From Pseudomonas viridiflava (GTDB taxonomy: Bacteria; Pseudomonadota; Gammaproteobacteria; Pseudomonadales; Pseudomonadaceae): 59,653 bases of DNA. Shown here piece by piece: positions 17,581 through 26,718 of the stretch. Position 1 is the stretch's first letter. Every line of letters starts with the position of its first letter. Under the pieces are notes generated by a model. That model had not been told where the DNA came from and searched no databases. It saw only the letters and a list, made by a program, of their open reading frames with translations. The translations under genes were made by a program, and so were the position numbers. The stretch is taken from positions 33,817 to 93,469 of the forward strand of contig NZ_LKEH01000035.1 in the NCBI RefSeq assembly GCF_001642795.1, read 5' to 3'.

Positions 17581-18588
17581 ATGCAAGCAATGCGTAACTG
17601 GGCTCGATATGCTCCGGTGGTCGGCCTGGTGGGCATCCTTGGATCGGTGCAGGAGAGCATTGCCGGGGATTACGATGGCTCGCCTCAAGTGGCCGAATTC
17701 GTCGGCGAGATGACCCGTGACCACGGTTTTGCCGGCGAGCAGTTGATGGGGTTGTTCCGGGAGGTCGAGCGCAAGCAGGCCATCCTCGATGCCATTTCCC
17801 GTCCTGCCGAGCGCGTGAAACAGTGGAAAGACTACCGCCCGATGTTCATCACCGACACGCGCATTGCCCGCGGCGTCGATTTCTGGCGTCAGCATGAGGC
17901 CGCCCTGGCGCGTGCCGAGCAGGAATACGGCGTTCCGGCGCAGATCATCGTGTCGATCATTGGCGTTGAAACCTTCTTCGGTCGCAACACCGGCAATTAC
18001 CGCGTGATCGATGCACTGTCGACGCTGGGTTTCGACTATCCGCCCCGCGCGCCGTTCTTTCGCAAGGAACTGAGAGAGTTTCTGCTGCTGGCGCGTGAGC
18101 AACAGGTCGATCCGTTGACGCTGAAGGGGTCCTACGCCGGTGCCATGGGGCTGCCGCAATTCATGCCGAGCAGCTTTCGCGCCTACGCCGTGGATTTCGA
18201 CGGCGACGGCCATATCAATATCTGGACCGATCCTGATGATGCCATTGGCAGTGTGGCCAGCTACTTCAAGCGCCACGGCTGGGTGGGCGGACAGCAGGTC
18301 GTCAGCCGCGCCGATGCCCGTGGCGACCGCGTTGACGAGGGATTGAGCCCTGGTCTTGATCCGGTCATGTCGGTCGGGGAGTTGCGAGGGCTGGGCTGGG
18401 CGAGTCATGATGCGCTGCGCGACGACATGCCGGTGACAGCGTTTCGCCTCGACGGCGACAAGGGTCCCGAATACTGGATGGGTTTGAACAATTTTTATGC
18501 AATCACCCGTTATAACCGCAGTGTGATGTACGCCATGGCCGTGTATCAGCTGTCTGAATCGTTGGTTCAAGCTCGAGGCGTCAAGTAA
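17581..18588 (+). CDS. mltB: Lytic murein transglycosylase B
   Basis: 335-residue periplasmic transglycosylase that cleaves glycan strands with 1,6-anhydro product. Catalytic Glu in 'IIGVETFFGRNTGNY', then 'SYAGAMGLPQFMPSSFRAYAVDFDGD', typical of MltB. The ATG at 17581, behind AAGGTGAA, is preferred to the upstream ATG at 17545, which lies within rodA. The N-terminal hydrophobic stretch 'YAPVVGLVGILGSV' should export it. No lipobox is seen, so it may be a soluble Slt35-like form. Confidence 0.92.
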   Translation: MQAMRNWARYAPVVGLVGILGSVQESIAGDYDGSPQVAEFVGEMTRDHGFAGEQLMGLFREVERKQAILDAISRPAERVKQWKDYRPMFITDTRIARGVDFWRQHEAALARAEQEYGVPAQIIVSIIGVETFFGRNTGNYRVIDALSTLGFDYPPRAPFFRKELREFLLLAREQQVDPLTLKGSYAGAMGLPQFMPSSFRAYAVDFDGDGHINIWTDPDDAIGSVASYFKRHGWVGGQQVVSRADARGDRVDEGLSPGLDPVMSVGELRGLGWASHDALRDDMPVTAFRLDGDKGPEYWMGLNNFYAITRYNRSVMYAMAVYQLSESLVQARGVK

Positions 18589-19613
18589 TGCGGGCATTGC
18601 CGATTCGTACATCATTGAAATTACTGGCGTTCTCAGGGTTGGCCCTGCTGGTCGCCAGTTGCTCGTCTCCATCGCGTACCACGCAGCAGTCGCCCAAGGG
18701 CGGCGCGGTGGTGCGCTCGATGCCGGGCCTGGACATCAACCGTGCCCACAAGGACGGCGCGCCGTGGTGGGACGTGGATGTTTCACGCATCCCGGACGCG
18801 ACGCCGACCCTGCACACCGGTCCCTACAAGGCCAACCCTTATACCGTGCTGGGCAAGACCTACTTCCCGATGAGCGAGTCCAAGCGCTATGTCGCTTCGG
18901 GCACGGCGTCCTGGTACGGCACCAAGTTTCATGGCCAGAACACCGCCAACGGCGAGGTCTACGACCTTTACGGCATGAGCGCGGCGCACAAGACGCTGCC
19001 ACTGCCCAGTTACGTCAAAGTGACCAACCTGGACAACAACCGCACGGTGATTCTGCGGGTCAACGACCGTGGTCCGTTCTATTCGGATCGCATCATCGAC
19101 CTGTCCTACGCTGCTGCGAAGAAGCTGGGTTACGCCGAAAGCGGTACCGCGCGGGTCAAGGTCGAAGGTATCGATCCGCAGGAGTGGTGGGCACAGCGCG
19201 GCCGCCCTGCGCCGCTGATGCTCAATCAGCCGCAAGTGGTGGCACAGGCGACACCGCCTGCGTTGAGTACCTCCACCGGAACGGTCGAACAGTACACCCC
19301 GCCACCTCAGCAACACGCTGCTCCCGTCGTGCCTGTACAGGTTGACGCAAAAAAAAACGATTCAGGACAAGCCGCTGGGCTATTTCTCCAGGTCGGAGCC
19401 TTCGCGAATCCGGACGCTGCGGAGCTCCTGAGGTCGAAGCTGAGCGGGATGGTTCGAGCGCCGGTTTTCGTGAGTTCGATAGCACGCAATCAGCAGACGC
19501 TTTATCGCGTGAGGATGGGACCCGTAGGCACGCCGGGTGAAGCCCAGCAGTTGCAGGACAGCGTTCGGTCGGCCAACCTCGGTCAGCCGAGCGTGGTGAC
19601 ATCGGACCAGTAA
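18588..19613 (+). CDS. rlpA: Septal-ring lytic transglycosylase RlpA lipoprotein
   Basis: 341-residue lipoprotein with signal ending 'LVASC'. A double-psi beta-barrel domain (about 100-190) has 'ASWYGTKFHGQNTANGE' and 'RVNDRGPFYSDRIIDLS', and a C-terminal SPOR domain (about 262-338, 'LFLQVGAFANPD') binds denuded septal glycan. P. aeruginosa RlpA is a transglycosylase acting on stem-peptide-free strands. Its ATG overlaps the mltB stop. Confidence 0.95.
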   Translation: MRALPIRTSLKLLAFSGLALLVASCSSPSRTTQQSPKGGAVVRSMPGLDINRAHKDGAPWWDVDVSRIPDATPTLHTGPYKANPYTVLGKTYFPMSESKRYVASGTASWYGTKFHGQNTANGEVYDLYGMSAAHKTLPLPSYVKVTNLDNNRTVILRVNDRGPFYSDRIIDLSYAAAKKLGYAESGTARVKVEGIDPQEWWAQRGRPAPLMLNQPQVVAQATPPALSTSTGTVEQYTPPPQQHAAPVVPVQVDAKKNDSGQAAGLFLQVGAFANPDAAELLRSKLSGMVRAPVFVSSIARNQQTLYRVRMGPVGTPGEAQQLQDSVRSANLGQPSVVTSDQ

Positions 19614-19629
19614 CGGATTTTATGACAGT

Positions 19630-19654
19630 CGCCCTCCGGCAGTAGTGGAGGGCG
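19630..19654 (+). terminator. Hairpin downstream of rlpA
   Basis: Perfect 8-bp stem CGCCCTCC/GGAGGGCG with a 9-base loop, 16 bases past the rlpA stop. No T run follows, so it may be an RNA-stabilising stem or a weak terminator rather than a classic intrinsic one. Confidence 0.45.
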
Positions 19655-19856
19655 AGCTGCAGTTGCAGGCTTCGCGCTTTTGCCTTCGAGCAGGCGATGC
19701 AGGCAACTGCCCACGAGGTCGTGTGTCGAACAGACGACTTTGTCAGCCAGGGTTACAGCCTGGCGCCACGAGCCGTACCGAAGTGTTTTCGCTTCGCCGG
19801 TCTGTTCAGCTTTGCCCGCAAGGGCATGTTTGCCCATTAGCATTTTCGAGAGACGG

Positions 19857-21017
19857 ATGAACATCACCACCTTTGCAAAACGTTTGTGCCTGCTTGTACC
19901 CCTGATAATCACTCCGGCTGCCTGGGCCGCAGAACAGATGACTCCGGCCGCGCCGCAGCTGGCCGCCAAGGCCTATGTGCTGATGGATGCCACCAGTGGC
20001 AACGTTCTGGTCGAGAACAACGGTGATCAGCGTCTGGCGCCTGCGAGCCTGACCAAGCTGATGACCGCGTACATCGCGACCCTGGAAATCCGTCGTGGCC
20101 AGATCGGTGAAAACGATCCGGTGACCATCAGTGAAAACGCCTGGCGCACAGGCGGTTCGCGGATGTTCATCAAGGTGGGCAGCCAGGTGACCGTCAGCGA
20201 TCTGCTGCACGGCATCATCATCCAGTCGGGTAACGACGCCAGCGTTGCGATCTCCGAGCACATCGCCGGTAGCGAAGACGCGTTCGCCGACATGATGAAC
20301 AAGACGGCTGGCGACCTGGGCATGACCAACAGCCACTTCATGAACCCGACCGGTCTGCCGAACCCTGATCACTACTCGTCGGCTCACGACATGGCCAAGC
20401 TGGCCCGTGCGATCATTCACGAAGATCCGGCTCACTACGCGATCTACTCGCAGAAAGAGTTCTTCTGGAACGGCATCAAGCAGCCTAACCGCAACCTGCT
20501 GCTGTGGCGCGACAAGACCGTTGACGGTCTGAAAACCGGCCACACCGAAGAGGCCGGCTACTGCATGGTGTCTTCCGCCGTTCGTGACGGCATGCGTCTG
20601 ATTGCCGTGGTATTCGGTACCAACAGCGAACAGGCTCGTGCAGCCGAGACCCAGAAGCTGCTGACCTACGGTTTCCGCTTCTTCGAAACCCAGAACTTCT
20701 ACCAGAAGGGCACCGAACTGGCCCAGGCTCCGGTCTGGAAAGGTACGGCTCGTCAGGTCAAGGCCGGTCTGGCTGAAGACCTGAGCATGACCATGCCAAA
20801 AGGCGACATGAAGAAACTGTCTGCCAGCATGACCATGAACCCGCAACTGGTTGCGCCAATCGCCAAGGGCGACGTGATCGGCAAGGTTGAAGTGAAGATG
20901 GAAGACAAGGTGGTTCACACCGCTAATCTGATTGCGCTGGAACCTGTCGAGGAAGGTGGCATTTTCCGCCGCGTGTGGGATAGCATCCGCCTGTTCTTCT
21001 ACGGCTTGTTCAACTGA
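19857..21017 (+). CDS. dacA: D-alanyl-D-alanine carboxypeptidase (PBP5/6)
   Basis: 386-residue low-molecular-weight PBP trimming the terminal D-Ala of stem peptides. Signal peptide 'MNITTFAKRL...PAAWAA'; active-site 'SLTK', 'SGN' and 'KTG' motifs in order; C-terminal beta domain and amphipathic tail 'FRRVWDSIRLFFYGLF' for membrane attachment. The frame extends 177 bases upstream, but the ATG at 19857 begins the signal peptide. About 240 bases separate it from rlpA, so it may have its own promoter. Confidence 0.95.
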   Translation: MNITTFAKRLCLLVPLIITPAAWAAEQMTPAAPQLAAKAYVLMDATSGNVLVENNGDQRLAPASLTKLMTAYIATLEIRRGQIGENDPVTISENAWRTGGSRMFIKVGSQVTVSDLLHGIIIQSGNDASVAISEHIAGSEDAFADMMNKTAGDLGMTNSHFMNPTGLPNPDHYSSAHDMAKLARAIIHEDPAHYAIYSQKEFFWNGIKQPNRNLLLWRDKTVDGLKTGHTEEAGYCMVSSAVRDGMRLIAVVFGTNSEQARAAETQKLLTYGFRFFETQNFYQKGTELAQAPVWKGTARQVKAGLAEDLSMTMPKGDMKKLSASMTMNPQLVAPIAKGDVIGKVEVKMEDKVVHTANLIALEPVEEGGIFRRVWDSIRLFFYGLFN

Positions 21018-21111
21018 CCTTATTAGTAATCAATGCCGACCTTCTCGCGGCCTGCTCATGATCTGAGCGGGCCGCGTGTCCGTCGTCACGGCTTGTGAGA
21101 CCTTTACTGCC

Positions 21112-21387
21112 ATGACCGATACCGACGTCAAGTCGCACAAAATCGAATTCCCCTGCGCTGACTACCCGATCAAGGTGATCGGCGACACCAGCGTCGGCTT
21201 CACCGATGCCGTGATCGAGGTCTTGAGCCGACACGCCAAGATCGACATCAAGACGCTCGCCGAGCGTCAGAGCAGCAACGGCAAGTACACCACCGTACAA
21301 CTGCATATCGTCGCCACGGGCGAAGACCAGTTGCGCGATATCAATAGTGCTCTGCGCGCTACGGGTGTCGTGCACATGGTGCTCTGA
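21112..21387 (+). CDS. YbeD-like DUF493 protein
   Basis: 91-residue ACT-like regulatory fold of the YbeD/DUF493 family, found between dacA and lipB in many gammaproteobacteria. The sequence 'IEFPCADYPIKVIG' and C-terminal 'LRDINSALRATGVVHMVL' are typical. Role unproven. The start at 21112 gives the family N-terminus; the stop overlaps the lipB ATG by one base. Confidence 0.93.
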   Translation: MTDTDVKSHKIEFPCADYPIKVIGDTSVGFTDAVIEVLSRHAKIDIKTLAERQSSNGKYTTVQLHIVATGEDQLRDINSALRATGVVHMVL

Positions 21388-22043
21388 TGGGTGACGCTCT
21401 GGGCTTTCGTGATCTGGGTCTTATCGATTACGAAACCGCCTGGCACGCCATGCAGCGCTTCACCGATGGCCGCGGCAAAGACGCGGCGGACGAAGTCTGG
21501 CTGGTGCAGCATCCTCCTGTTTTTACCCAGGGACAGTCCGGCAAGGCGGAGCATTTGTTGTTGCCGGGCAATATTCCTGTCGTACAGGTCGATCGTGGCG
21601 GCCAAGTGACTTATCATGGCCCCGGTCAACTGGTGGCGTACCTGATGCTGGATGTCAGGCGCCTCGGTTTCGGCGTGCGCGATCTGGTCACCCGGATCGA
21701 AAACACGCTCATCGCCCTGCTGGACAGTTATGGGGTGACGGCAGCCGCCAAGGCGGATGCACCGGGCGTATACGTGAATGGCGCAAAGATCGCATCGCTG
21801 GGTTTGCGCATTCGCAACGGTTGCTCGTTTCATGGTCTGGCGCTGAACGTCGACATGGACCTTGAGCCGTTCCGCCGGATCAACCCCTGTGGCTACGCCG
21901 GGCTGGCAATGACCCAGCTGAGCGATCACGCAGAGCAGATAGAATTTTCCGAGGTAAGTGCCCGACTGCGCGCGCAGCTCGTCAGACACCTCGACTACGC
22001 TGAGCAGGCGACCCTAACGGGCGGAATAAACGAATATGACTGA
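21387..22043 (+). CDS. lipB: Octanoyl-ACP:protein octanoyltransferase
   Basis: 218-residue LipB transferring octanoate from ACP to lipoyl domains. Conserved 'VWLVQHPPVFTQGQ', 'DRGGQVTYHGPGQLVAY', the Lys segment 'GAKIASLGLRIRNG' and the nucleophile in 'NPCGYAG'. Overlaps both neighbours, so ybeD-like, lipB and lipA are translationally linked. Confidence 0.96.
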   Translation: MGDALGFRDLGLIDYETAWHAMQRFTDGRGKDAADEVWLVQHPPVFTQGQSGKAEHLLLPGNIPVVQVDRGGQVTYHGPGQLVAYLMLDVRRLGFGVRDLVTRIENTLIALLDSYGVTAAAKADAPGVYVNGAKIASLGLRIRNGCSFHGLALNVDMDLEPFRRINPCGYAGLAMTQLSDHAEQIEFSEVSARLRAQLVRHLDYAEQATLTGGINEYD

Positions 22044-23043
22044 CACCGTGCAAACCCTGATCCCGGCGCTCGACGTATCCGAGCGTGTGGCCCGTCCGAA
22101 AGTCGAAGCCGGCGTCAAGCTGCGCGGCGCGGAGAAGGTTGCGCGCATTCCGGTGAAGATCATTCCAACGGTCGATCTGCCGAAAAAGCCTGACTGGATC
22201 CGTGTACGTATTCCGGTTTCCCCGGAAGTCGACCGCATCAAGCAACTGCTGCGCAAGCACAAGCTGCACAGCGTCTGCGAAGAGGCGTCCTGCCCGAACC
22301 TGGGCGAGTGCTTCTCCGGCGGCACCGCGACCTTCATGATCATGGGCGACATCTGCACTCGTCGCTGCCCGTTCTGCGACGTCGGCCATGGTCGTCCCAA
22401 GGCGCTGGATACCGATGAGCCGATGAACCTGGCCGTCGCGATTGCCGACTTGCGTTTGAAGTATGTCGTGATCACCTCGGTTGACCGTGATGACCTGCGT
22501 GACGGCGGTGCCCAGCACTTCGCCGACTGCATCCGCGAAATCCGCAAGCTTTCGCCGGGCGTACAGCTCGAAACGCTGGTACCGGACTACCGCGGTCGTA
22601 TGGACGTGGCGCTGGAAATCACTGCCGCCGAGCCACCGGATGTGTTCAACCACAACCTGGAAACCGTGCCGCGCCTGTACAAGGCTGCGCGTCCGGGTTC
22701 GGACTACCAGTGGTCGCTGACCCTGCTGCAACGCTTCAAGCAGATGGTCCCGCACGTACCGACCAAGTCCGGCCTGATGCTGGGTCTGGGCGAGACCGAC
22801 GAGGAAGTCATCGAAGTCATGCAGCGCATGCGCGAGCATGACATCGACATGCTGACCCTGGGTCAGTACCTGCAGCCTTCGCGTAACCACCTGCCGGTGC
22901 AGCGCTTCGTTCACCCGGACGTGTTCGCCTGGTTTGCCGAAGAAGGCTACAAGATGGGCTTCAAGAACGTCGCATCGGGCCCGCTGGTTCGTTCTTCGTA
23001 CCACGCCGATGAGCAGGCCAAGATCGCCAAGGCGATGCTCTGA
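22036..23043 (+). CDS. lipA: Lipoyl synthase
   Basis: 335-residue radical SAM enzyme inserting two sulfurs into octanoyl groups. Auxiliary cluster cysteines in 'CEEASCPNLGEC', and radical SAM cysteines in 'CTRRCPFCD'. Last gene of the block and followed within 20 bases by a strong intrinsic terminator. Confidence 0.97.
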   Translation: MTDTVQTLIPALDVSERVARPKVEAGVKLRGAEKVARIPVKIIPTVDLPKKPDWIRVRIPVSPEVDRIKQLLRKHKLHSVCEEASCPNLGECFSGGTATFMIMGDICTRRCPFCDVGHGRPKALDTDEPMNLAVAIADLRLKYVVITSVDRDDLRDGGAQHFADCIREIRKLSPGVQLETLVPDYRGRMDVALEITAAEPPDVFNHNLETVPRLYKAARPGSDYQWSLTLLQRFKQMVPHVPTKSGLMLGLGETDEEVIEVMQRMREHDIDMLTLGQYLQPSRNHLPVQRFVHPDVFAWFAEEGYKMGFKNVASGPLVRSSYHADEQAKIAKAML

Positions 23044-23060
23044 CGTTACGCCGCAAGACA

Positions 23061-23094
23061 AAAAGGGCCAGGTAGTGATACCTGGCCTTTTTTT
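23061..23094 (+). terminator. Intrinsic terminator of lipA
   Basis: Stem with GGGCCAGGTA paired to TACCTGGCC, a 4-base GTGA loop, A-rich left flank and a run of seven T at the 3' side. It begins 17 bases after the lipA stop. Confidence 0.92.
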
Positions 23095-23120
23095 ATCTCT
23101 GGATTATTGCGCTGGCCTGC

Positions 23121-23213
23121 GATCCCGGACGCGGAGCGTCCTGAGAGGCATTCCCACGCGCAGCATGGGAACGATCAGATTGTGATGTTGATCGTGCCCA
23201 CACTCTGCGTCAC
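23121..23213. repeat. REP-like intergenic repeat, copy 4
   Basis: Between convergent lipA and the MltB-like gene. It holds 'ggacgcggagcgtcctgag', 'aggcattcccacgcg', 'gggaacgatcag' and 'gatcgtgcccacactctgcgtc', a clear match to copies 3 and 5. Confidence 0.78.
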
Positions 23214-23217
23214 CTTC

Positions 23218-24546
23218 TCAAGGCTTGCGCAGGTTGTTCAGCAGTTCATGCGTCGGGTAGCCATCGGCGGGCCAGCCGAATGATTGTTGTGCGCTGCGGA
23301 TGGCCTTGCGCGTATTGGCGCCGATGATGCCGTCTGGCGCGCCTGCGTCATATTGACGGGCAGAGAGCAGGGTTTGCAGCTCGATGCGCTCAGAGCGGCT
23401 CAGCGGCACGTCTCCGCGTGGCCAACTGCCCACGACATAGCCTGCGCCCTTGAATCGATCGGAAAGCAGACTGATCGCCAGCGCGTAGGACGTCGAGTTG
23501 TTGTACTTGAGGATCGCGCGGAAGTTATCCAGCACCAGGAACGCCGGGCCGCGATAACCGGCTGGCAACAGCAGCGCTGCCTGTTGCTGACTGGCCGCGA
23601 CCGGAATCGCTGAACCGTCTGGCTGTTTCAGACCCAGTTGCTGCCATTCGGCCAGGCTTTTGCGAGTCGTCGAGTCGGCCAGTGCATAGTCGAAACCTGA
23701 ACTCAGAACGACCTCAAAGCCCCACGGCTGACCGCGCTGCCAGCCGGAGCTTTGCAGGTAATGCGCAGTGGAGGCGAGGGCATCGGCTGGCGTGTTCCAG
23801 ATGTCGCGGCGGCCGTCGCCATCGAAGTCAACGGCGTGGGTGTTGTAGGTCGTCGGAATGAACTGGGTCTGGCCCATCGCGCCAGCCCAGGAGCCCAGCA
23901 TTCTGTCTGGCGTGATGTCGCCATGCTGAAGGATTTCCAGTGCGGCGAGCAATTGGCTCTGCGCAAAGCCCGGACGGCGGCCTTCGTAGGCCAGCGTTGC
24001 CAGCGAGCGGATGACCGACTGCGAACCCTGGAACTGTCCGAAGTTACTCTCCATGCCCCACACCGCGACCAGCGCCTGACGGTCCACGCCGTACTGCTGT
24101 TCGATCTTCTGCAGATCATCAGCGTATTGCGAGAGCAGTGCCTGACCTTTACGCACACGAGCGGCGGAAATCGCACCGTCCAGATATTCCCACACCGGGC
24201 GGCTGAACTCGGGCTGGCTGCGATCGGCCTTGACGACACTCATGTCCGGCGTGACCCCGGCAAAAGCCTGATCGAAGACGTCGGCGCGGATCCCGGCTTT
24301 CAGGGCCTGAGCGCGAAAACCTGCCTGCCATTCGGCGAAGCTGACGGCGGGCTGAATGGTCAGCGAGTCATCGACAACCAGTGCGGGTGTTGGCGCAACG
24401 GCCGGAGCGGCGGTCTGGGCTTTGGCGGCTTGGAGAGGCGTGGCATCGGCTGCAGTGGGTTTTTCTGCGCAAGCTACCAATGCGATAAGGCTGGAGGCGG
24501 CGATGAGTTGGCGCAACTGCGGGCGATGGGTAAAACAAGAAGGCAT
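23218..24546 (-). CDS. MltB-family lytic murein transglycosylase with peptidoglycan-binding domain
   Basis: 442-residue lipoprotein (signal ending 'LIALVAC'). The MltB-type catalytic domain has 'VWGMESNFGQFQGS' (catalytic Glu) and 'GSWAGAMGQTQFIPTTYNTHAVDFDGDG'-type segment, and the C-terminal ~60 residues form a PG_binding_1 domain ('LLSARQYDAGAPDGIIGANTRKAI'). The start at 24546 begins the signal peptide. A second enzyme of the class next to mltB, distinguished by its binding domain. Confidence 0.9.
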   Translation of the reverse strand: MPSCFTHRPQLRQLIAASSLIALVACAEKPTAADATPLQAAKAQTAAPAVAPTPALVVDDSLTIQPAVSFAEWQAGFRAQALKAGIRADVFDQAFAGVTPDMSVVKADRSQPEFSRPVWEYLDGAISAARVRKGQALLSQYADDLQKIEQQYGVDRQALVAVWGMESNFGQFQGSQSVIRSLATLAYEGRRPGFAQSQLLAALEILQHGDITPDRMLGSWAGAMGQTQFIPTTYNTHAVDFDGDGRRDIWNTPADALASTAHYLQSSGWQRGQPWGFEVVLSSGFDYALADSTTRKSLAEWQQLGLKQPDGSAIPVAASQQQAALLLPAGYRGPAFLVLDNFRAILKYNNSTSYALAISLLSDRFKGAGYVVGSWPRGDVPLSRSERIELQTLLSARQYDAGAPDGIIGANTRKAIRSAQQSFGWPADGYPTHELLNNLRKP

Positions 24547-24629
24547 GCTTGAGTCCAAGGGTATTACCGTTAGGTGCAGACCATAACACGGCCAAGCATC
24601 CAAAAGCGCCCCGGAGATGTTGCTTGATA

Positions 24630-24785
24630 TCAGGCCGCTATAACGGAAGAAGCCTCCCAGCTTTTAGACTGGAAGGCTTCGCGGCGGTAGCTGCCTTTGC
24701 CCTTGGCGGGTTGTTCCTGTCGGCTGCGGAACAATGGTTGGGCGATGATGGATTTGGCCTTGTTCGGCCGTTTTGGCTTGCTCAT
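24630..24785 (-). CDS. arfA: Alternative ribosome-rescue factor A
   Basis: Short 51-residue gene found by translating the minus strand from the ATG at 24785. It begins 'MSKPKRPNKAKSIIAQPLF' and continues with the basic 'KGKGSYRREAF' and 'SWEAS' stretches of ArfA. ArfA recruits RF2 to ribosomes stalled on non-stop mRNA when trans-translation fails. AAGGAG lies 9 bases before the ATG. A 12-bp stem-loop lies within its 3' coding part, the arrangement that in E. coli leads to truncated, non-stop arfA mRNA controlled by tmRNA. Confidence 0.9.
   Translation of the reverse strand: MSKPKRPNKAKSIIAQPLFRSRQEQPAKGKGSYRREAFQSKSWEASSVIAA
24649..24680 (-). promoter_or_regulatory. RNA hairpin inside arfA coding sequence
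   Basis: On the transcript, GAAGCCUUCCAG (24680-24669) pairs with CUGGGAGGCUUC (24660-24649), 12 bp with one G-U, around an 8-base loop. It ends about 16 bases before the stop codon. In E. coli arfA an equivalent hairpin is an RNase III and termination site that removes the stop codon, so ArfA is made only when tmRNA is lacking. The same control is inferred here. Confidence 0.85.
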
Positions 24786-24895
24786 GGCAGGGTGCTCCTT
24801 GGGAAGGGTGTTGCGATGTGCCGGGAATGATCGGACAGGGTAGGGCGTGTGTCCAATAGAAGTCTGCTATAGCCGAATTGGCGCAGCCCCCGTCA

Positions 24896-25609
24896 TTACA
24901 CGAGCGCTTGCAACACCTCGTCCACACTCCACAGCACCCGATCCGCTGCTGGCAATTCGGGCCGTTTCAGGATCAGCACCGGCACGCCGCGTTCGCGCGC
25001 GATGTCGAGCTTGGGCTCGGTGGAGCCGCTGCCGCTGTTCTTGCTGATCAGTACGTCGATGCGGCGTTGCTCGAACAGCTGTCGTTCGTCCTCCAGATGG
25101 AAGGGGCCGCGCGCGCCGATGACGTCGCAGCGTTCGTTGCCGGGGTAGCTGTCCAGTGCGCGAAGGGTCCAGAACTGATGCTCGGGGATTTCCTCCAGAT
25201 GCTGCAGCGGCTCGCGACCCAGGGTGAAGAAGGGGCGCTCGAACGGCGCCAGCGCCGCGACCAGTTCCGGCCAGTCAGTCACTTCCCGCCAGTCATCGCC
25301 GGGGCCTGCTGTCCAGGCGGTGCGGCGCAAGGCCCAGCAGGGAATGCCTGCGCTTTTCGCCGCGAGCGCAGCGTTGTGGCTGATTTGTGCTGCGTAAGGG
25401 TGTGTGGCGTCCAGCAAAAGGTCGACGTTCTGCTCGCGAATGTACTGCGCCATGCCTTCGGCGCCGCCATAACCACCGACTTTCAGTTGGCACTTCAGAT
25501 CGGTCGGCACCCGGCCGACGCCCGCCAGACTGTAAATATGCTCTGGCCCCAGCGTTCGGGCGATGGCCAGGGCTTCGGTGATGCCACCCAACAACAGAAT
25601 GCGTTTCAT
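24896..25609 (-). CDS. cobK: Precorrin-6A reductase
   Basis: 237-residue NADPH-dependent reductase of the corrin pathway (CobK/CbiJ family). Start 'MKRILLLGGITEALAIARTLG' is the Rossmann loop; 'DATHPYAAQISHNA' and 'LISKNSGSGSTEPKLDIARE' are characteristic. The start codon overlaps the cbiD stop. Third gene of the cobL-cbiD-cobK operon on the minus strand. Confidence 0.95.
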   Translation of the reverse strand: MKRILLLGGITEALAIARTLGPEHIYSLAGVGRVPTDLKCQLKVGGYGGAEGMAQYIREQNVDLLLDATHPYAAQISHNAALAAKSAGIPCWALRRTAWTAGPGDDWREVTDWPELVAALAPFERPFFTLGREPLQHLEEIPEHQFWTLRALDSYPGNERCDVIGARGPFHLEDERQLFEQRRIDVLISKNSGSGSTEPKLDIARERGVPVLILKRPELPAADRVLWSVDEVLQALV

Positions 25610-26718
25610 ACGGTTTCTCCACGTGACGCAACGCCCGCCTGCCCGACGATCCCGCCCTGGCGGTCAATGGCAAACACCTCGACCTGCACGCTGGCGGGCA
25701 CCATGCTGCGGGCGAAATTCAGGGCGTGCTGGCAGACGGCGTCACCCAGCGGCACACCGACCGCAGCACTCATCGCCAGGGCCTGTTGACTGGTGTTGGC
25801 GTCGCGTATCTGCTGTTGCAACGCAGCATCGGCCCCGATATCGGCCGCCCAAAGTGCAAGCTGTGGCAGGTCGATGCTGGAATGACGGCTGTGCAGGTCC
25901 ATGTGCCCGGCGGCGAGTTTGCTGATCTTGCCGAAGCCGCCGCACAGGCTGAGTCGGGTGACAGGCACCTTGCGCAGATGCTTGAGTACTGCGCCGACGA
26001 AGTCGCCCATTTCGATCAGGGCGATGTCTGGAATGTTGTAGACCCGGCGCATGGTGTCTTCGCTGGCGTTGCCGGTGCAGGCGGCGATGTGCACGTAGCC
26101 GTTGGTGAATGCGACATCGATGCCTTGATGAATCGAGGCGATATAGGCCGCGCAGGAAAATGGCCGGACAATGCCGCTGGTGCCCAGAATCGACAACCCG
26201 CCGAGAATCCCCAGGCGCGGGTTCATGGTTTTGAGCGCCAGTGCTTCACCACCCTCGACCCCGATCGTGACCTCGAATCCCCCTTCATAGCTCAGCGATT
26301 CGGCCAGATGCATCAGATGCTCGGTCATCATGCGACGTGGCACAGGATTGATGGCGGGCTCACCAACGCCCAGCACCAGACCGGGGCGGGTTACCGTGCC
26401 CACGCCTGCTCCCGCGATGAAGCGCACGCCGGGCTCGGATTCGAGCCTGACACGGGCGAAGACCAGCGCACCGTGGGTCACGTCGGGATCGTCGCCTGCA
26501 TCCTTCAGCGTGCCCGCTTCGGCGTAATCATCCACACAGCGGCAGAATTCCAGACGCATCTGCACCTGTTTGCCCTTGGGCAGCACGATCTCCACCGCAT
26601 CGTTCACCTGCCCGCTGAGCAGCAACCTGGCCGCAGCGAGGCTGGTCGCGGTCGCGCAGCTCCCCGTGGTCAGGCCGCTGCGCAGCGGGGCGGGTTGTTC
26701 GGCGGTCTCGTCACGCAT
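25606..26718 (-). CDS. cbiD: Precorrin-5B C1-methyltransferase CbiD
   Basis: 370-residue CbiD protein that methylates C1 of the (cobalt-)precorrin-5B intermediate. N-terminal 'LRSGLTTGSCATATSLAAA' and 'GAGVGTVTRPGL' are diagnostic. CbiD is the counterpart of CobF in oxygen-independent pathways; pseudomonads that lack cobF carry it with otherwise aerobic-type genes. It overlaps cobL and cobK. Confidence 0.95.
   Translation of the reverse strand: MRDETAEQPAPLRSGLTTGSCATATSLAAARLLLSGQVNDAVEIVLPKGKQVQMRLEFCRCVDDYAEAGTLKDAGDDPDVTHGALVFARVRLESEPGVRFIAGAGVGTVTRPGLVLGVGEPAINPVPRRMMTEHLMHLAESLSYEGGFEVTIGVEGGEALALKTMNPRLGILGGLSILGTSGIVRPFSCAAYIASIHQGIDVAFTNGYVHIAACTGNASEDTMRRVYNIPDIALIEMGDFVGAVLKHLRKVPVTRLSLCGGFGKISKLAAGHMDLHSRHSSIDLPQLALWAADIGADAALQQQIRDANTSQQALAMSAAVGVPLGDAVCQHALNFARSMVPASVQVEVFAIDRQGGIVGQAGVASRGETV

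Noticed and set aside
24664..24927. 87-residue minus-strand frame over arfA
   Set aside because: Another frame gives the recognisable ArfA protein with a strong ribosome-binding site; the 87-residue product resembles nothing.
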